This document shows, piece by piece, positions 15,887 to 24,037 of a stretch of DNA of 25,390 nucleotides. Numbering within the stretch: position 1 is the first letter of the stretch; each line of letters starts with the position of its first letter. A program made the position numbers and the translations under genes. This DNA comes from an uncultured Blautia sp. (GTDB taxonomy: Bacteria > Bacillota > Clostridia > Lachnospirales > Lachnospiraceae), in assembly GCA_900551715.1 (NCBI GenBank), contig URXG01000034.1, positions 1 to 25,390 of the forward strand. The letters run 5' to 3'. The notes beneath the pieces are model-generated. The model did no database searches and was not told the origin of the DNA. It saw only the letters and a list, made by a program, of their open reading frames with translations.

Positions 15887-17173
15887 CTATTTTTTTTTGT
15901 TTTTTATGTTTTTCAGTAATTTGATATCTTTTATCTCTTTCCTGGGTTTCAGCTTTTTTTTCTCCTGGGGCTTATGAAAATCCCGATTATATTCCGTCCG
16001 CATTTCTTCCTGCTGATTTCTTCTCAGACCTCTGTTCACAAGCTTGCGGATGATATCATAAATAACTCCAAAAAGAGGAACTGCTATTACCATTCCTACG
16101 ATTCCCCATAATCCACCAAATAACAGAATAGAAAAAAGTACCCAGAAACTGGAAACTCCTGTAGTATTACCCAAAATCTTCGGTCCAATGATATTACCAT
16201 CTATCTGCTGCAGAATCACAATAAAAATCAGGAAATACAGGGCATCCCATGGATGCGTACCCAAAAGTAACAAAAGTGCACATGGAATTGCTCCAATGAA
16301 TGGTCCAAAAAATGGGATAATGTTGGTCACACCAATTACAACACTGATAAAAGCTGCCGATTCAAATCCAAGGATCGTAGTTCCTGCAAAACAGATCAGT
16401 CCGATGATAGCAGAATCAATAATCTTTCCAACAAAGAAACCATTGAACATTTTGTCTGTATAACGAACTTCTTCTTCAATAAGTTCTGCCCATTTATTGG
16501 GAAATGCACCATATAATAATAATTTTGCCTGTGCTCCAAACAGCTTCCTGCTGGCAAGAAGATATACTGCGATCAAAAAGCCAAGAAACATATTCTTGAA
16601 TACGCTTAAGACCTCGATCAGCTGGACTGTGATATTGTTGATAATTCCCTGAATAGTCTGCATCATGCTGGAATTGGCACTGAGAATATCATTCAGACTG
16701 CTCTCAATCTGTGAGGAAAAATGATTAAAATAAGACTGCAATTCCGGCTGATCCTGTAAAATCTTGTCTATTAAACGGTTACAATAGGCAAGTCGTGCAG
16801 GAAGGATACGAATAAGTCTTATGGTACTGTCCCAGACCTGAGGCAGAATCAGAATGATCAGCAAAACCACTGCAGTCACTGCACAGATAATGGCAATAGC
16901 TATAGAAAGAAATTTCAGTTTTTTCTGATGCTTTTCACTTGCATTGGGAAACCATTTCAGAAGCCTTGCATCCATTTTGTTACACATTGGTGCAAGAATA
17001 TAAGCGATCAGTGCACCGTAAAAGAAAGGTTTCAGAATGTTGAAGATCATCCGGATTCCTTCTGCGATATTCTTACTCTGATTCAGAATATACAGAATGG
17101 CAAATCCAAAAGCCAGCACTGCAGCACCTGTAATACCAAGTTTTACATATTTTGTGTTTTCGTTGTGTTTCAA
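15887..17173 (-). CDS. AI-2E family transporter (PF01594-type permease)
   Basis: 428 residues. About eight membrane segments: ~14-30, ~48-64, ~86-110, then a soluble helical insert (~115-190), then ~192-207, ~253-272, ~274-306, ~311-335 and ~342-376. The late segment with GVTNIIPFFGPFIGAIP and DGNIIGPKILG is the family's hallmark. Members include proposed AI-2 exporters, Na+/H+ antiporters and general permeases, so the substrate cannot be assigned. The C-terminus is a long Lys-rich cytoplasmic tail. The start is TTG at 17173: an in-frame TAA lies two codons upstream, and AGGGGG at 17187-17182 is eight bases away, while the next internal Met would remove the first helix. It is monocistronic between two terminators. 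Confidence 0.9.
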   Translation of the reverse strand: MKHNENTKYVKLGITGAAVLAFGFAILYILNQSKNIAEGIRMIFNILKPFFYGALIAYILAPMCNKMDARLLKWFPNASEKHQKKLKFLSIAIAIICAVTAVVLLIILILPQVWDSTIRLIRILPARLAYCNRLIDKILQDQPELQSYFNHFSSQIESSLNDILSANSSMMQTIQGIINNITVQLIEVLSVFKNMFLGFLIAVYLLASRKLFGAQAKLLLYGAFPNKWAELIEEEVRYTDKMFNGFFVGKIIDSAIIGLICFAGTTILGFESAAFISVVIGVTNIIPFFGPFIGAIPCALLLLLGTHPWDALYFLIFIVILQQIDGNIIGPKILGNTTGVSSFWVLFSILLFGGLWGIVGMVIAVPLFGVIYDIIRKLVNRGLRRNQQEEMRTEYNRDFHKPQEKKKLKPRKEIKDIKLLKNIKNKKK

Positions 17174-17299
17174 GAATTATGCCCCCTAAAATAAATACTA
17201 TACCTTTCTTATATAGACATAAGATTCATCTTAACATTATCATTGGTGTTTATTGTAACACCCGTTTCCCCTAACATGCAATAGACACATTTAAAAATT

Positions 17300-17348
17300 T
17301 GTAAACAAAAGCAACCACCCCGGGATTACATTCCAGTAACACCGGGGT
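17300..17348 (-). terminator. rho-independent terminator after adhE
   Basis: On the minus strand ACCCCGG (17348-17342) pairs with CCGGGGT (17323-17317), followed by GGTTGCTTTTGTTT. It sits about 50 bases past the adhE stop. Confidence 0.75.
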
Positions 17349-17400
17349 AGCCGCTGCTTATATTACTTTTTATCTTTATAGATGAAAGTACACAAATTTA

Positions 17401-20010
17401 TTATTTACCATAGTATGCTTTCAGGTAGATTTCCTTAAGTTCTGCAATCAGTGGATATCTGGGGTTTGCACCAGTGCACTGGTCATTAAATGCCTGCTCG
17501 CTCATCTCATCCAGAGTCTCAAGGAAATACTTCTCATCTACACCATAGTCTTTGATGGTAGGTTTGATCTCAATGATCTTTTTCAGTTCTTCCAGTTTTT
17601 CCAGAAGTTTTTCAAATACTTCCTGATCATCTTTTCCGGTGAGCCCTACAGAACGTCCGATTTCTGCATAACGTGCCAGTGTCTTTGGATACTGGTACTG
17701 TGGGAAAGTCCCCATCTTAGTCGGAACTTCTGCCGCATTGTAACGCATAACATCAGTAAGTACCAGTGCATTGGCAATTCCATGAGGAATATGGTGGAAT
17801 GCTCCCAGTTTGTGTGCCAGAGAGTGATTAACTCCAAGGAATGCATTGGCGAAAGCCATACCAGCCATGCAGGAAGCATTTGCCATATGATCTCTTGCCT
17901 CTACATCATTGCCATCTCTGTATGCTCTTGGCAGATATTCAAATACCAGCTTGATAGCACGAAGAGCCAGGCTGTCTGTATAATCAGAAGCCATCATGGA
18001 AACATATGCTTCAATTGCATGTGTCATAACGTCAATACCGGAAGCACTGGTCAGTCCTTTTGGGGCACTCATCATGTTGTCAGTATCTACAATAGCCATA
18101 TCCGGCATCAGTTCATAATCAGCCAGTGGCCATTTGATTCCTGTTTCTTTATCTGTAATAATGGCAAAAGGTGTTACTTCAGATCCTGTACCGGAAGATG
18201 TTGGTACTGCGATAAAGTAAGCTTTTTTACCCATTTTCGGGAAAGTATAGATTCGCTTACGGATATCCATGAAATCCATTGCCATATCATCAAAATCTGC
18301 ATCCGGATTTTCATAAAGTACCCACATAATCTTGCCGGCATCCATTGCGGATCCACCGCCCATTGCAATAATGCAGTCCGGTTCAAAAGCTCTCATTGCT
18401 GCTGCACCTGCTCTTGCAGAAGCCAGAGAAGGATCTGGTTCCACATCAGAGAAGCATGTATGCACGATTCCCATCTGATCCAGTTTATCTTCAATATTCT
18501 TTGTAAATCCATTTTTATAAAGGAAAGAGTCTGTTACAATAAAGCAGCGTTTCTTGCCCATTACGTTCTTTAACTCATCCAGTGCTACCGGTGTACAGCC
18601 TTTTTTGAAGTAAACTTTTTCCGGAGTTCTCATCCAGAGCATATTCTCTCTCCTCTCTGCAACAGTTTTAATATTGATCAGATGTTTTACACCAACGTTT
18701 TCAGATACGGAGTTTCCACCCCAGGAACCGCATCCAAGAGTCAGAGACGGAACCAGTTTAAAGTTGTAGAGGTCACCAATACCACCCTGGGAAGAAGGAG
18801 TATTGATAAGGATACGGCAAGTCTTCATTGCAGCTGCATGTTTTGCCATTTTCTCTTTTTCATTTGTGTTAATGTAGAGAGATGCTGTATGACCATATCC
18901 ACCGTCAGCTACCAGCTGTTCTGCTTTTGCGATAGCCTCATCGAAGGTTTTTGCTTTGTACATGGCAAGCACAGGAGAAAGTTTTTCGTGGGCAAATTCT
19001 TCACTGATATCTACAGAATCTACTTCGCCGATCAGGATCTTGGTCTCAGGCGGAACCGCAACTCCTGCCATTTCTGCAATAGTAGCTGCCTTCTGACCAA
19101 CGATCTTTGCATTCAGTGCCCCATTAATAAGAATCGTTTTTCTTACTTTTTCAATCTCATCTTTCTTCAGGAAATAGCAGCCTCTGTACTGAAATTCCTG
19201 TTTTACTGCTTTATATACACCTTCCAGAACAGTGACAGACTGCTCGGAAGCACAGATCATACCATTATCAAAAGTCTTGGAATGGATAATGGAGTTTACT
19301 GCAAGACGTACATCAGCAGTATCGTCAATAATAACCGGTGTATTTCCTGCACCTACACCAAGTGCCGGTTTGCCGGAGGAATATGCTGCTTTTACCATTC
19401 CCGGTCCACCTGTTGCAAGAATAATATCTGCTTCTTTCATTACCAGGTTGGTCAGCTCCAGACTTGGTACATCAATCCATCCGATGATTCCTTCCGGGGC
19501 ACCTGCCTTTACAGCAGCTTCCAGAACGGTCTTTGCAGCCTCAATGGTGCTTCCTTTTGCTCGTGGATGAGGACTGATGATAATGGCATTTCTTGTTTTC
19601 AGTGCGATCAGTGTTTTGAAGATTGCTGTAGAAGTAGGGTTGGTAGTCGGAATAACTGCTGCGATCAGTCCGATTGGTTCTGCAATTTTCTTGATACCGT
19701 AAACCGGATCATCTTCGATCACACCACAGGTTTTTGTGTTTTTGTATGCATTGTAGATATATTCTGCTGCATAGTGATTTTTGATGACCTTGTCTTCTAC
19801 GATTCCCATGCCTGTTTCTTCTACTGCGGCTTTGGCAAGAGGGATACGGGCTTTGTCAGCTGCTGTGGCGGCTGCCTTAAAGATTCTGTCAACCTGTTCC
19901 TGTGTGTAAGTGGCGAAAAGTTTCTGTGCTTCTTTCATCGCAGCAATCTTGGTTTCCAGTGCTTCCGGAGTATCAATGATTGCCGGGATGTGGGTTTCTT
20001 TCTTTGCCAT
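17401..20010 (-). CDS. adhE: bifunctional acetaldehyde-CoA/alcohol dehydrogenase
   Basis: 869 residues, the standard AdhE fusion. The N-terminal aldehyde dehydrogenase part (~1-430) turns acetyl-CoA into acetaldehyde; its catalytic Cys253 lies in FDNGMICASEQSV and the nucleotide loop in GVGAGNTP. A linker near 440 leads to the iron-dependent alcohol dehydrogenase part (~450-869), which reduces acetaldehyde to ethanol. The latter has the NAD motif GGGSAMD and iron ligands D660, H664, H729 and H743, in the same order and nearly the same spacing as in E. coli AdhE. The enzyme disposes of NADH during fermentation and usually forms filaments (spirosomes) in the cytoplasm. The ATG has AGGAGG eight bases upstream. 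It is monocistronic, with a consensus promoter overlapped by Rex-like operators, so induction at a high NADH/NAD ratio is likely. Confidence 0.97.
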   Translation of the reverse strand: MAKKETHIPAIIDTPEALETKIAAMKEAQKLFATYTQEQVDRIFKAAATAADKARIPLAKAAVEETGMGIVEDKVIKNHYAAEYIYNAYKNTKTCGVIEDDPVYGIKKIAEPIGLIAAVIPTTNPTSTAIFKTLIALKTRNAIIISPHPRAKGSTIEAAKTVLEAAVKAGAPEGIIGWIDVPSLELTNLVMKEADIILATGGPGMVKAAYSSGKPALGVGAGNTPVIIDDTADVRLAVNSIIHSKTFDNGMICASEQSVTVLEGVYKAVKQEFQYRGCYFLKKDEIEKVRKTILINGALNAKIVGQKAATIAEMAGVAVPPETKILIGEVDSVDISEEFAHEKLSPVLAMYKAKTFDEAIAKAEQLVADGGYGHTASLYINTNEKEKMAKHAAAMKTCRILINTPSSQGGIGDLYNFKLVPSLTLGCGSWGGNSVSENVGVKHLINIKTVAERRENMLWMRTPEKVYFKKGCTPVALDELKNVMGKKRCFIVTDSFLYKNGFTKNIEDKLDQMGIVHTCFSDVEPDPSLASARAGAAAMRAFEPDCIIAMGGGSAMDAGKIMWVLYENPDADFDDMAMDFMDIRKRIYTFPKMGKKAYFIAVPTSSGTGSEVTPFAIITDKETGIKWPLADYELMPDMAIVDTDNMMSAPKGLTSASGIDVMTHAIEAYVSMMASDYTDSLALRAIKLVFEYLPRAYRDGNDVEARDHMANASCMAGMAFANAFLGVNHSLAHKLGAFHHIPHGIANALVLTDVMRYNAAEVPTKMGTFPQYQYPKTLARYAEIGRSVGLTGKDDQEVFEKLLEKLEELKKIIEIKPTIKDYGVDEKYFLETLDEMSEQAFNDQCTGANPRYPLIAELKEIYLKAYYGK

Positions 20011-20074
20011 TTTAAATTCCTCCTGTTTTTCTGTTTTTCTTATTAACGTGTTGAATAATTTAGTCTTTTTATTA

Positions 20075-20092
20075 ACGTTAATTATTTATCAA
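20075..20092 (-). promoter_or_regulatory. second Rex-like operator in adhE leader
   Basis: On the minus strand TTGATAAATAATTAACGT fits TTGTTAA-N4-TTAACAA at 11 of 14 half-site positions. It lies just downstream of the predicted start point, and its centre is 44 bases (about four helix turns) from the upstream site. It also contains the perfect palindrome ATTAACGTTAAT (20071-20082). Confidence 0.45.
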
Positions 20093-20107
20093 TTTGTTTA
20101 TGAAGTC

Positions 20108-20136
20108 ATTATATTCGTTTGTTAATCATTTGTCAA
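20108..20136 (-). promoter_or_regulatory. adhE promoter with overlapping Rex-type operator
   Basis: A perfect sigma-A promoter: TTGACA (20136-20131) and TATAAT (20113-20108) with a 17-base spacer, giving a leader of roughly 90 bases. The -35 and spacer are covered by TTGTTAATCATTTGTCAA (plus strand 20119-20136), which matches the Rex consensus TTGTTAA-N4-TTAACAA at 12 of 14 half-site positions. Rex is the NADH/NAD redox repressor that controls adhE in many clostridia. Binding here would block RNA polymerase until NADH rises. Confidence 0.75.
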
Positions 20137-20361
20137 TTAAAAGCATAATGGCATTTTTACTAAATTATTCTCTGTAAATCATGTACTTTTAATAACTTTA
20201 GTCAAAAATCCTCTTTTCAGTTCTATTCGTACCGATACTGCATACATTAATTGATGGAGTGTGGGGTGAAATTTTCCGGTCATCTGTCAGTAACAGAGAG
20301 CTAAATTTAATGAAATCTTAACAGAATCATGCTCCAGATTTGCTATTAAAGGAGTACAGTC

Positions 20362-21057
20362 ATGAGTAGTTGTAATGCAGTAAGAACTAATCCATTTATT
20401 ATGTACATGCAAGTAGAGGAAGAAAGAGAGACATTGAAGAAAAAAGAAAAATTACAACGTATGCTCACAGACAGTGAGTTCAGCGTAAAAGGAAAATGTG
20501 CTATCAGTCTTATGCTTACCAGACTGGATATCATTAATACGATTTTGTTAATGAAATACAGAAGAAATGTAATACAGATGAAAACAGGACGTCTGAAAGA
20601 GTATGACAGCGTCTGCAAAAAAATGCAGAAAAAAGACTTGGAACTTGACTTTGACGTCGCTGTGGAAAAAATCAATGACCTGATTGGTGTAAGAGCCATC
20701 TGCTCTTATGTGGACGATATCTATCGTGTGGCGGAACTCATTGAAAAGCAAAAAGACATCCGTATTGTAAAAATAAAAGACTATGTCAAGCAGCCAAAAA
20801 AATCCGGCTATCAAAGCCTTCATCTGATTCTGGATGTGGCAATTGCTTTCCAGAAAGAAACTCAGTGGATCCGGCTGGAGCTGCAGCTTCGCACTGCTGC
20901 CATGGACTACTGGGCTAACCTGGATCATCAACTTCGTTACAAGCGCGGCCGTAAAGAAGCTGCATTGATTGATGAAGAATTACAGCAATGTGCCGCTGTG
21001 ATCAGCGGTCTGGATCAGAAAATGCTGGAGATAAGAAAAAAGATTGACAAAATATAG
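20362..21057 (+). CDS. small alarmone synthetase, (p)ppGpp synthetase of the RelQ/YjbM type
   Basis: 231 residues containing only a RelA/SpoT synthetase domain. There is no HD hydrolase, TGS or ACT domain, so it fits the small alarmone synthetases that make (p)ppGpp from ATP and GTP/GDP. Visible motifs: GRLKEYDSVCKKM (~76-88), the Mg/nucleotide segment D106-L-I-G-V-R111, the substrate loop K146-K-S-G-Y-Q-S-L-H154, and E174-L-Q-L-R177 with the following WANLDHQLRYK. These match the catalytic core of RelQ-like enzymes. A charged N-terminal helix (~17-35) precedes the domain, and a short helical tail follows it, as in tetrameric RelQ. The ATG has AAAGGAG upstream. It is divergent from adhE and monocistronic, ending at a strong terminator. 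RelQ versus RelP cannot be settled by eye. Confidence 0.9.
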   Translation: MSSCNAVRTNPFIMYMQVEEERETLKKKEKLQRMLTDSEFSVKGKCAISLMLTRLDIINTILLMKYRRNVIQMKTGRLKEYDSVCKKMQKKDLELDFDVAVEKINDLIGVRAICSYVDDIYRVAELIEKQKDIRIVKIKDYVKQPKKSGYQSLHLILDVAIAFQKETQWIRLELQLRTAAMDYWANLDHQLRYKRGRKEAALIDEELQQCAAVISGLDQKMLEIRKKIDKI

Positions 21058-21067
21058 TCAAAAATAT

Positions 21068-21096
21068 AAGCAGGAGTTCTACCTGAACTCCTGCTT
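21068..21096. terminator. bidirectional terminator between relQ-like gene and the NSS transporter
   Basis: A perfect 12-bp stem, AAGCAGGAGTTC (21068-21079) with GAACTCCTGCTT (21085-21096) and a 5-base loop. T-rich sequence follows on both strands, and both converging genes end within 30 bases. Confidence 0.88.
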
Positions 21097-21123
21097 GTTT
21101 GTTAAAAATTTATTTTTCTCAAT

Positions 21124-22593
21124 TTACTTTTTCTTTCTGGAATGTCCATAAGAAATCCATCCTGTCAGAATAAGCATTACTACTCCCACGACCATCCATG
21201 GGATCAGATATGTATTTCCTTTTGGCTGGAACATATCATAATAACCCTTCAGATAAATCACAGCAACTACCAGCGGCAGAACCCACTGTATATAGAACCC
21301 GATACCCTTAGGGAATTTTGTACCCTTTCCTGTATTGGCTTCTTTAAGAAAATTATCCCATCCCCATCCGTTTTTGGATGAGCAGAAAAGAACAAAAATA
21401 ACAGATCCAAGAGGCAGGATATTGTTAGATACAACAAAGTCTTCCAGATCCATGATGTTGGTGCCCTCTCCAAGCGCCTGGAAACCAGACCATGGTCCAA
21501 AGCCCAGAATCGCTGGCATAGACAAAATAATAACCAGTATAATGTTAAAGATAACTGCCTTATTTCGTTTCCATCCCCACAGATCCATAGCAAAGGACAG
21601 AATGTTTTCAAATACTGCAATTACTGTGGAAAGTGCAGCAAACGACATAAACAGAAAGAACAGTGTGCCCCAGAGTCTTCCACCTGCCATCTGATTAAAT
21701 ACATTCGGTAATGTGATAAATACAAGTCCCGGACCTGCACCAGGTTCTACATTAAATGCAAAACATGCCGGAATAATAATCAGTCCTGCCATCAGTGCAA
21801 CAAAGGTATCCAGTACCAGAATACTGATACTTTCTCCTGCAAGGGTGCGTTCCTTATCCATATAACTTCCAAATATTTCCATGGCACCAATACCGATACT
21901 TAATGTAAAGAATGCCTGTGAAAGGGCACCAAAAATCACATTACCCAGGCCTGCTGCTTTGATATTATCCAGATTCGGTACCAGATAAAATTTTACTCCT
22001 TCCATAGCACCATCCAGTGTCAGTGAATGAACAGCCAGTACTAGAATCAGTACCAGAAGACAGGTCATCATAACCTTTGTGATTTTTTCGATACCATTCT
22101 GAAGTCCCAGAGAACAAATTCCAAAAGCTAAAAGAACTGCTGCGATCATCCAGCCGGTCATTGTGCCAGTGGATTTTTGAAGTCCCCCAAAAAATTCTGT
22201 AATCTGTTCTGAAGATGCTCTGGAAAGTTCGCCACTTGCCATAACATAGCAGTAGTACATCATCCATCCTGCTACCATGGTATAAAACATCATCAGCGCA
22301 TAGTTACCGATCATTCCCATATAACTGTATTTATGGAAATTAGAGCCTTCAGGCTCCAGCTTATGGAACGCTCTTGCTGTACTTAAACGACTTGCACGTC
22401 CTACAGCAAATTCGCTGACAAGGATCGGCAGTCCAAGCAACACCAGAAATACCAGATAAATCAGGATAAATGCGGCACCACCGTATTTCCCTGTCATATA
22501 TGGAAATTTCCATACATTACCAAGACCAACTGCACATCCTGCTGATACCAGGATGAAACCGAGTCTTGAACCAAAAGTTTCTCTCTCTTTCAC
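21124..22593 (-). CDS. sodium-dependent transporter, neurotransmitter:sodium symporter (NSS/SNF) family
   Basis: 489 residues from the preferred start. The N-terminus KERETFGSRLGFILVSAGCAVGLGNVWKFPYM is the family's first helix, with the unwound G-L-G-N-V-W-K-F-P segment that binds sodium and substrate in LeuT-like transporters. TM2 (YGGAAFILIYLVFLVLLGLPILVSEFAVGR) and later segments such as FFTLSIGIGAMEIFGSY and FMSFAALSTVIAVFENILSF also fit. Substrates of bacterial members are mostly amino acids (Trp, Leu, Tyr); this one cannot be assigned. A longer reading from ATG 22674 exists, but its extra 27 residues are hydrophilic and lack a ribosome-binding site. GTG at 22593 has GAGGAGGA seven bases upstream and gives the canonical family start. 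The gene stands alone between a hairpin-rich promoter region and a terminator. Confidence 0.92.
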   Translation of the reverse strand: MKERETFGSRLGFILVSAGCAVGLGNVWKFPYMTGKYGGAAFILIYLVFLVLLGLPILVSEFAVGRASRLSTARAFHKLEPEGSNFHKYSYMGMIGNYALMMFYTMVAGWMMYYCYVMASGELSRASSEQITEFFGGLQKSTGTMTGWMIAAVLLAFGICSLGLQNGIEKITKVMMTCLLVLILVLAVHSLTLDGAMEGVKFYLVPNLDNIKAAGLGNVIFGALSQAFFTLSIGIGAMEIFGSYMDKERTLAGESISILVLDTFVALMAGLIIIPACFAFNVEPGAGPGLVFITLPNVFNQMAGGRLWGTLFFLFMSFAALSTVIAVFENILSFAMDLWGWKRNKAVIFNIILVIILSMPAILGFGPWSGFQALGEGTNIMDLEDFVVSNNILPLGSVIFVLFCSSKNGWGWDNFLKEANTGKGTKFPKGIGFYIQWVLPLVVAVIYLKGYYDMFQPKGNTYLIPWMVVGVVMLILTGWISYGHSRKKK

Positions 22594-22600
22594 CAGTCTT

Positions 22601-22608
22601 TCCTCCTC
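22601..22608 (-). promoter_or_regulatory. ribosome-binding site fixing the GTG start of the NSS transporter
   Basis: GAGGAGGA (minus strand, 22608-22601) lies seven bases before GTG 22593. The ATG codons at 22674 and 22614 have no comparable site. Confidence 0.75.
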
Positions 22609-22630
22609 AATCATAACGGTGTTTTTATAA

Positions 22631-22729
22631 ATGAATACTTCGTTCGCATTCGTTAAGTATTCATAGTATAGCACAGGGACAGTTCTTTTGTGAACTGTCC
22701 CTGTATATATTCACCGCATTTATGCGGTG
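22631..22729 (-). promoter_or_regulatory. three consecutive palindromes with embedded promoter upstream of the NSS transporter
   Basis: Read along the minus strand: a 7-bp hairpin CACCGCA/TGCGGTG (22729-22712); a perfect 13-bp stem ACAGGGACAGTTC/GAACTGTCCCTGT (22704-22673, loop of six); and ATGAATACTT/AAGTATTCAT (22664-22631, loop of 14). A -10 TATACT (22670-22665) with a TGC extension sits between the last two. A weak -35, TTCACA, lies 18 bases upstream in the loop of the middle palindrome. The first two hairpins follow the stop of the binding-protein gene and may terminate it. The third sits at the predicted transcript start and may be an operator. Confidence 0.5.
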
Positions 22730-22754
22730 CTGCTTTAGACTGGTATAGTATATT

Positions 22755-23858
22755 TTAGTAAAGATAGCGGCTATATGCCTCATTTTCAATGTTTGTTATG
22801 TCTATCCACTGTGGCTCCATAAGAATTTCTTTATCCAGCGGTACCTGCTCACCTGCTTCTTCATCAACAGCAGTTGCATGAGCGGCTGTCAGGATGGTCT
22901 GATATCCTATTGCATAAGGATCCTGCGATACACAGCCTTTCTCTGTCTCATTCTTAACAGCTTCCTGCTGTCCTGAGGAGGCATCCACTCCTACCAGAAC
23001 CGGTGACATTCCCTCTGGTTTATCAAGGTTCAGATAAAGCTCTGCAGTATCTTCGTTGGTGCAGAAAACACCGGCAAGATCTGGATAACTCCCCAGCACT
23101 TCTGTCATTGCTGCAGACATATCTTCCACCTGATCCATGTAAAGCTCTTTTACAACAGTAATGCCATCCTGCTCTGACATTGCACTCTCAAAGCCTTCTA
23201 TACGCTTCTGAATGCTCTCTGTCTTTTCCTGTGCAGAAAAAACAGCTACCTTACCTTCTCCATTCAAATACTCTGCTAATTTTTCGCCGGCGATCTGTCC
23301 TACTGCTGTATTATCTGTACCAATAAAAGAAGTTACCAGATCATTGTCTACTACATTGGAATCAAAGGAAACTACAGGAATTTCGTTTTCTTCTGCTGCT
23401 TCCAGCTGTGCCTGACAGGAATCCATATCACTGGCAGCCAGACAAAGCACTGCAGGATTCTCTGCAATAACTGCATCCAGAGTATTTACCTGAGTTGACA
23501 CATCCTGTTCATCAGAAGGTCCCTCAAAAGTCATGGTGATCTCTTCATCCTTGGAAAATCCATAAGCTTCGTTGATATCTTTGACTGCCGCTTCCATACC
23601 ATCCTTTACGGATTTCCAGTATTCTCCGTTTACGCTTTTACTTACCACTGCAATCCTGCTTCCGGGAATTACCGGAATGGAAGTATCTATCTTTGATATC
23701 AAAGATCTTTTTTCTGTATCTGCTGCAGTATTCTGTCCTTCACTCTCGTCTGCCTGCACATCCGCAACAAAATTATTTAAGCCGCTTTTTTTATCGATTC
23801 CTCCTGCAACCAGCACTGCTCCAACAAGAAGAAATACAGCTCCTGCTGCTTTTTTCAT
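22755..23858 (-). CDS. orphan periplasmic-binding protein of the sugar/ribose type (Peripla_BP_4 fold), membrane-anchored
   Basis: 367 residues. After a single N-terminal hydrophobic segment (~4-20) and an acidic linker (~30-60), a type I binding-protein fold runs from ~66 (RIAVVSKSVNGEYWKSVKDGMEAA) to ~355. It has the usual lobes: NPAVLCLAASDMDS, IPVVSFDSNVVDNDLVTSFIGTDN, GKVAVFSAQEKTESIQKRIEGFESA, LAGVFCTNEDTAE and PVLVGVDASSGQQEAVKNE. Relatives bind ribose, galactose, autoinducer-2 or other sugars outside the membrane. The segment around residue 16-20 (LVAGG) looks like a lipobox with Gly where Cys should be, so it is probably a membrane-tethered or secreted protein rather than a lipoprotein. 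No permease or ATPase gene is adjacent, so it may feed a distant ABC system or a sensor kinase. The ATG has AAAAGGAG upstream. Confidence 0.85.
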   Translation of the reverse strand: MKKAAGAVFLLVGAVLVAGGIDKKSGLNNFVADVQADESEGQNTAADTEKRSLISKIDTSIPVIPGSRIAVVSKSVNGEYWKSVKDGMEAAVKDINEAYGFSKDEEITMTFEGPSDEQDVSTQVNTLDAVIAENPAVLCLAASDMDSCQAQLEAAEENEIPVVSFDSNVVDNDLVTSFIGTDNTAVGQIAGEKLAEYLNGEGKVAVFSAQEKTESIQKRIEGFESAMSEQDGITVVKELYMDQVEDMSAAMTEVLGSYPDLAGVFCTNEDTAELYLNLDKPEGMSPVLVGVDASSGQQEAVKNETEKGCVSQDPYAIGYQTILTAAHATAVDEEAGEQVPLDKEILMEPQWIDITNIENEAYSRYLY

Positions 23859-23945
23859 TTCTTTTTCTCCTTTTCTCTCACACGAACTTCATCCAAATGT
23901 GCTGTTACTGCTTCCATCCATCTTCCACAGCAACTCTGATTTTAC

Positions 23946-23951
23946 ATTATA
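23946..23951 (-). promoter_or_regulatory. -10 element of probable promoter for the binding-protein gene
   Basis: TATAAT on the minus strand (23951-23946), about 90 bases before the ATG, with GTGTG just upstream. The -35 region (ATGGAC at 17 bases) is poor, so the promoter may be weak or activator-dependent. Confidence 0.35.
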
Positions 23952-24037
23952 CACATTTTGCACTTGTCGTCCATAGATTTCATATTTTTTTCATTTTTTC
24001 CGGGAGAAAAAATTGCTTTTTTACATTCTGTAACAAA

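Noticed and set aside
18682..20046. 454-codon plus-strand ORF opposite adhE
   Set aside because: It is Cys/Phe/Ser-rich with no start signal and lies entirely antisense to an intact adhE; it is a mirror of that gene's codon bias.
22594..22674. Longer NSS transporter starting at ATG 22674 or 22614
   Set aside because: No ribosome-binding site, a hydrophilic extension unlike the family, and the leader palindrome would be coding; GTG 22593 fits better.
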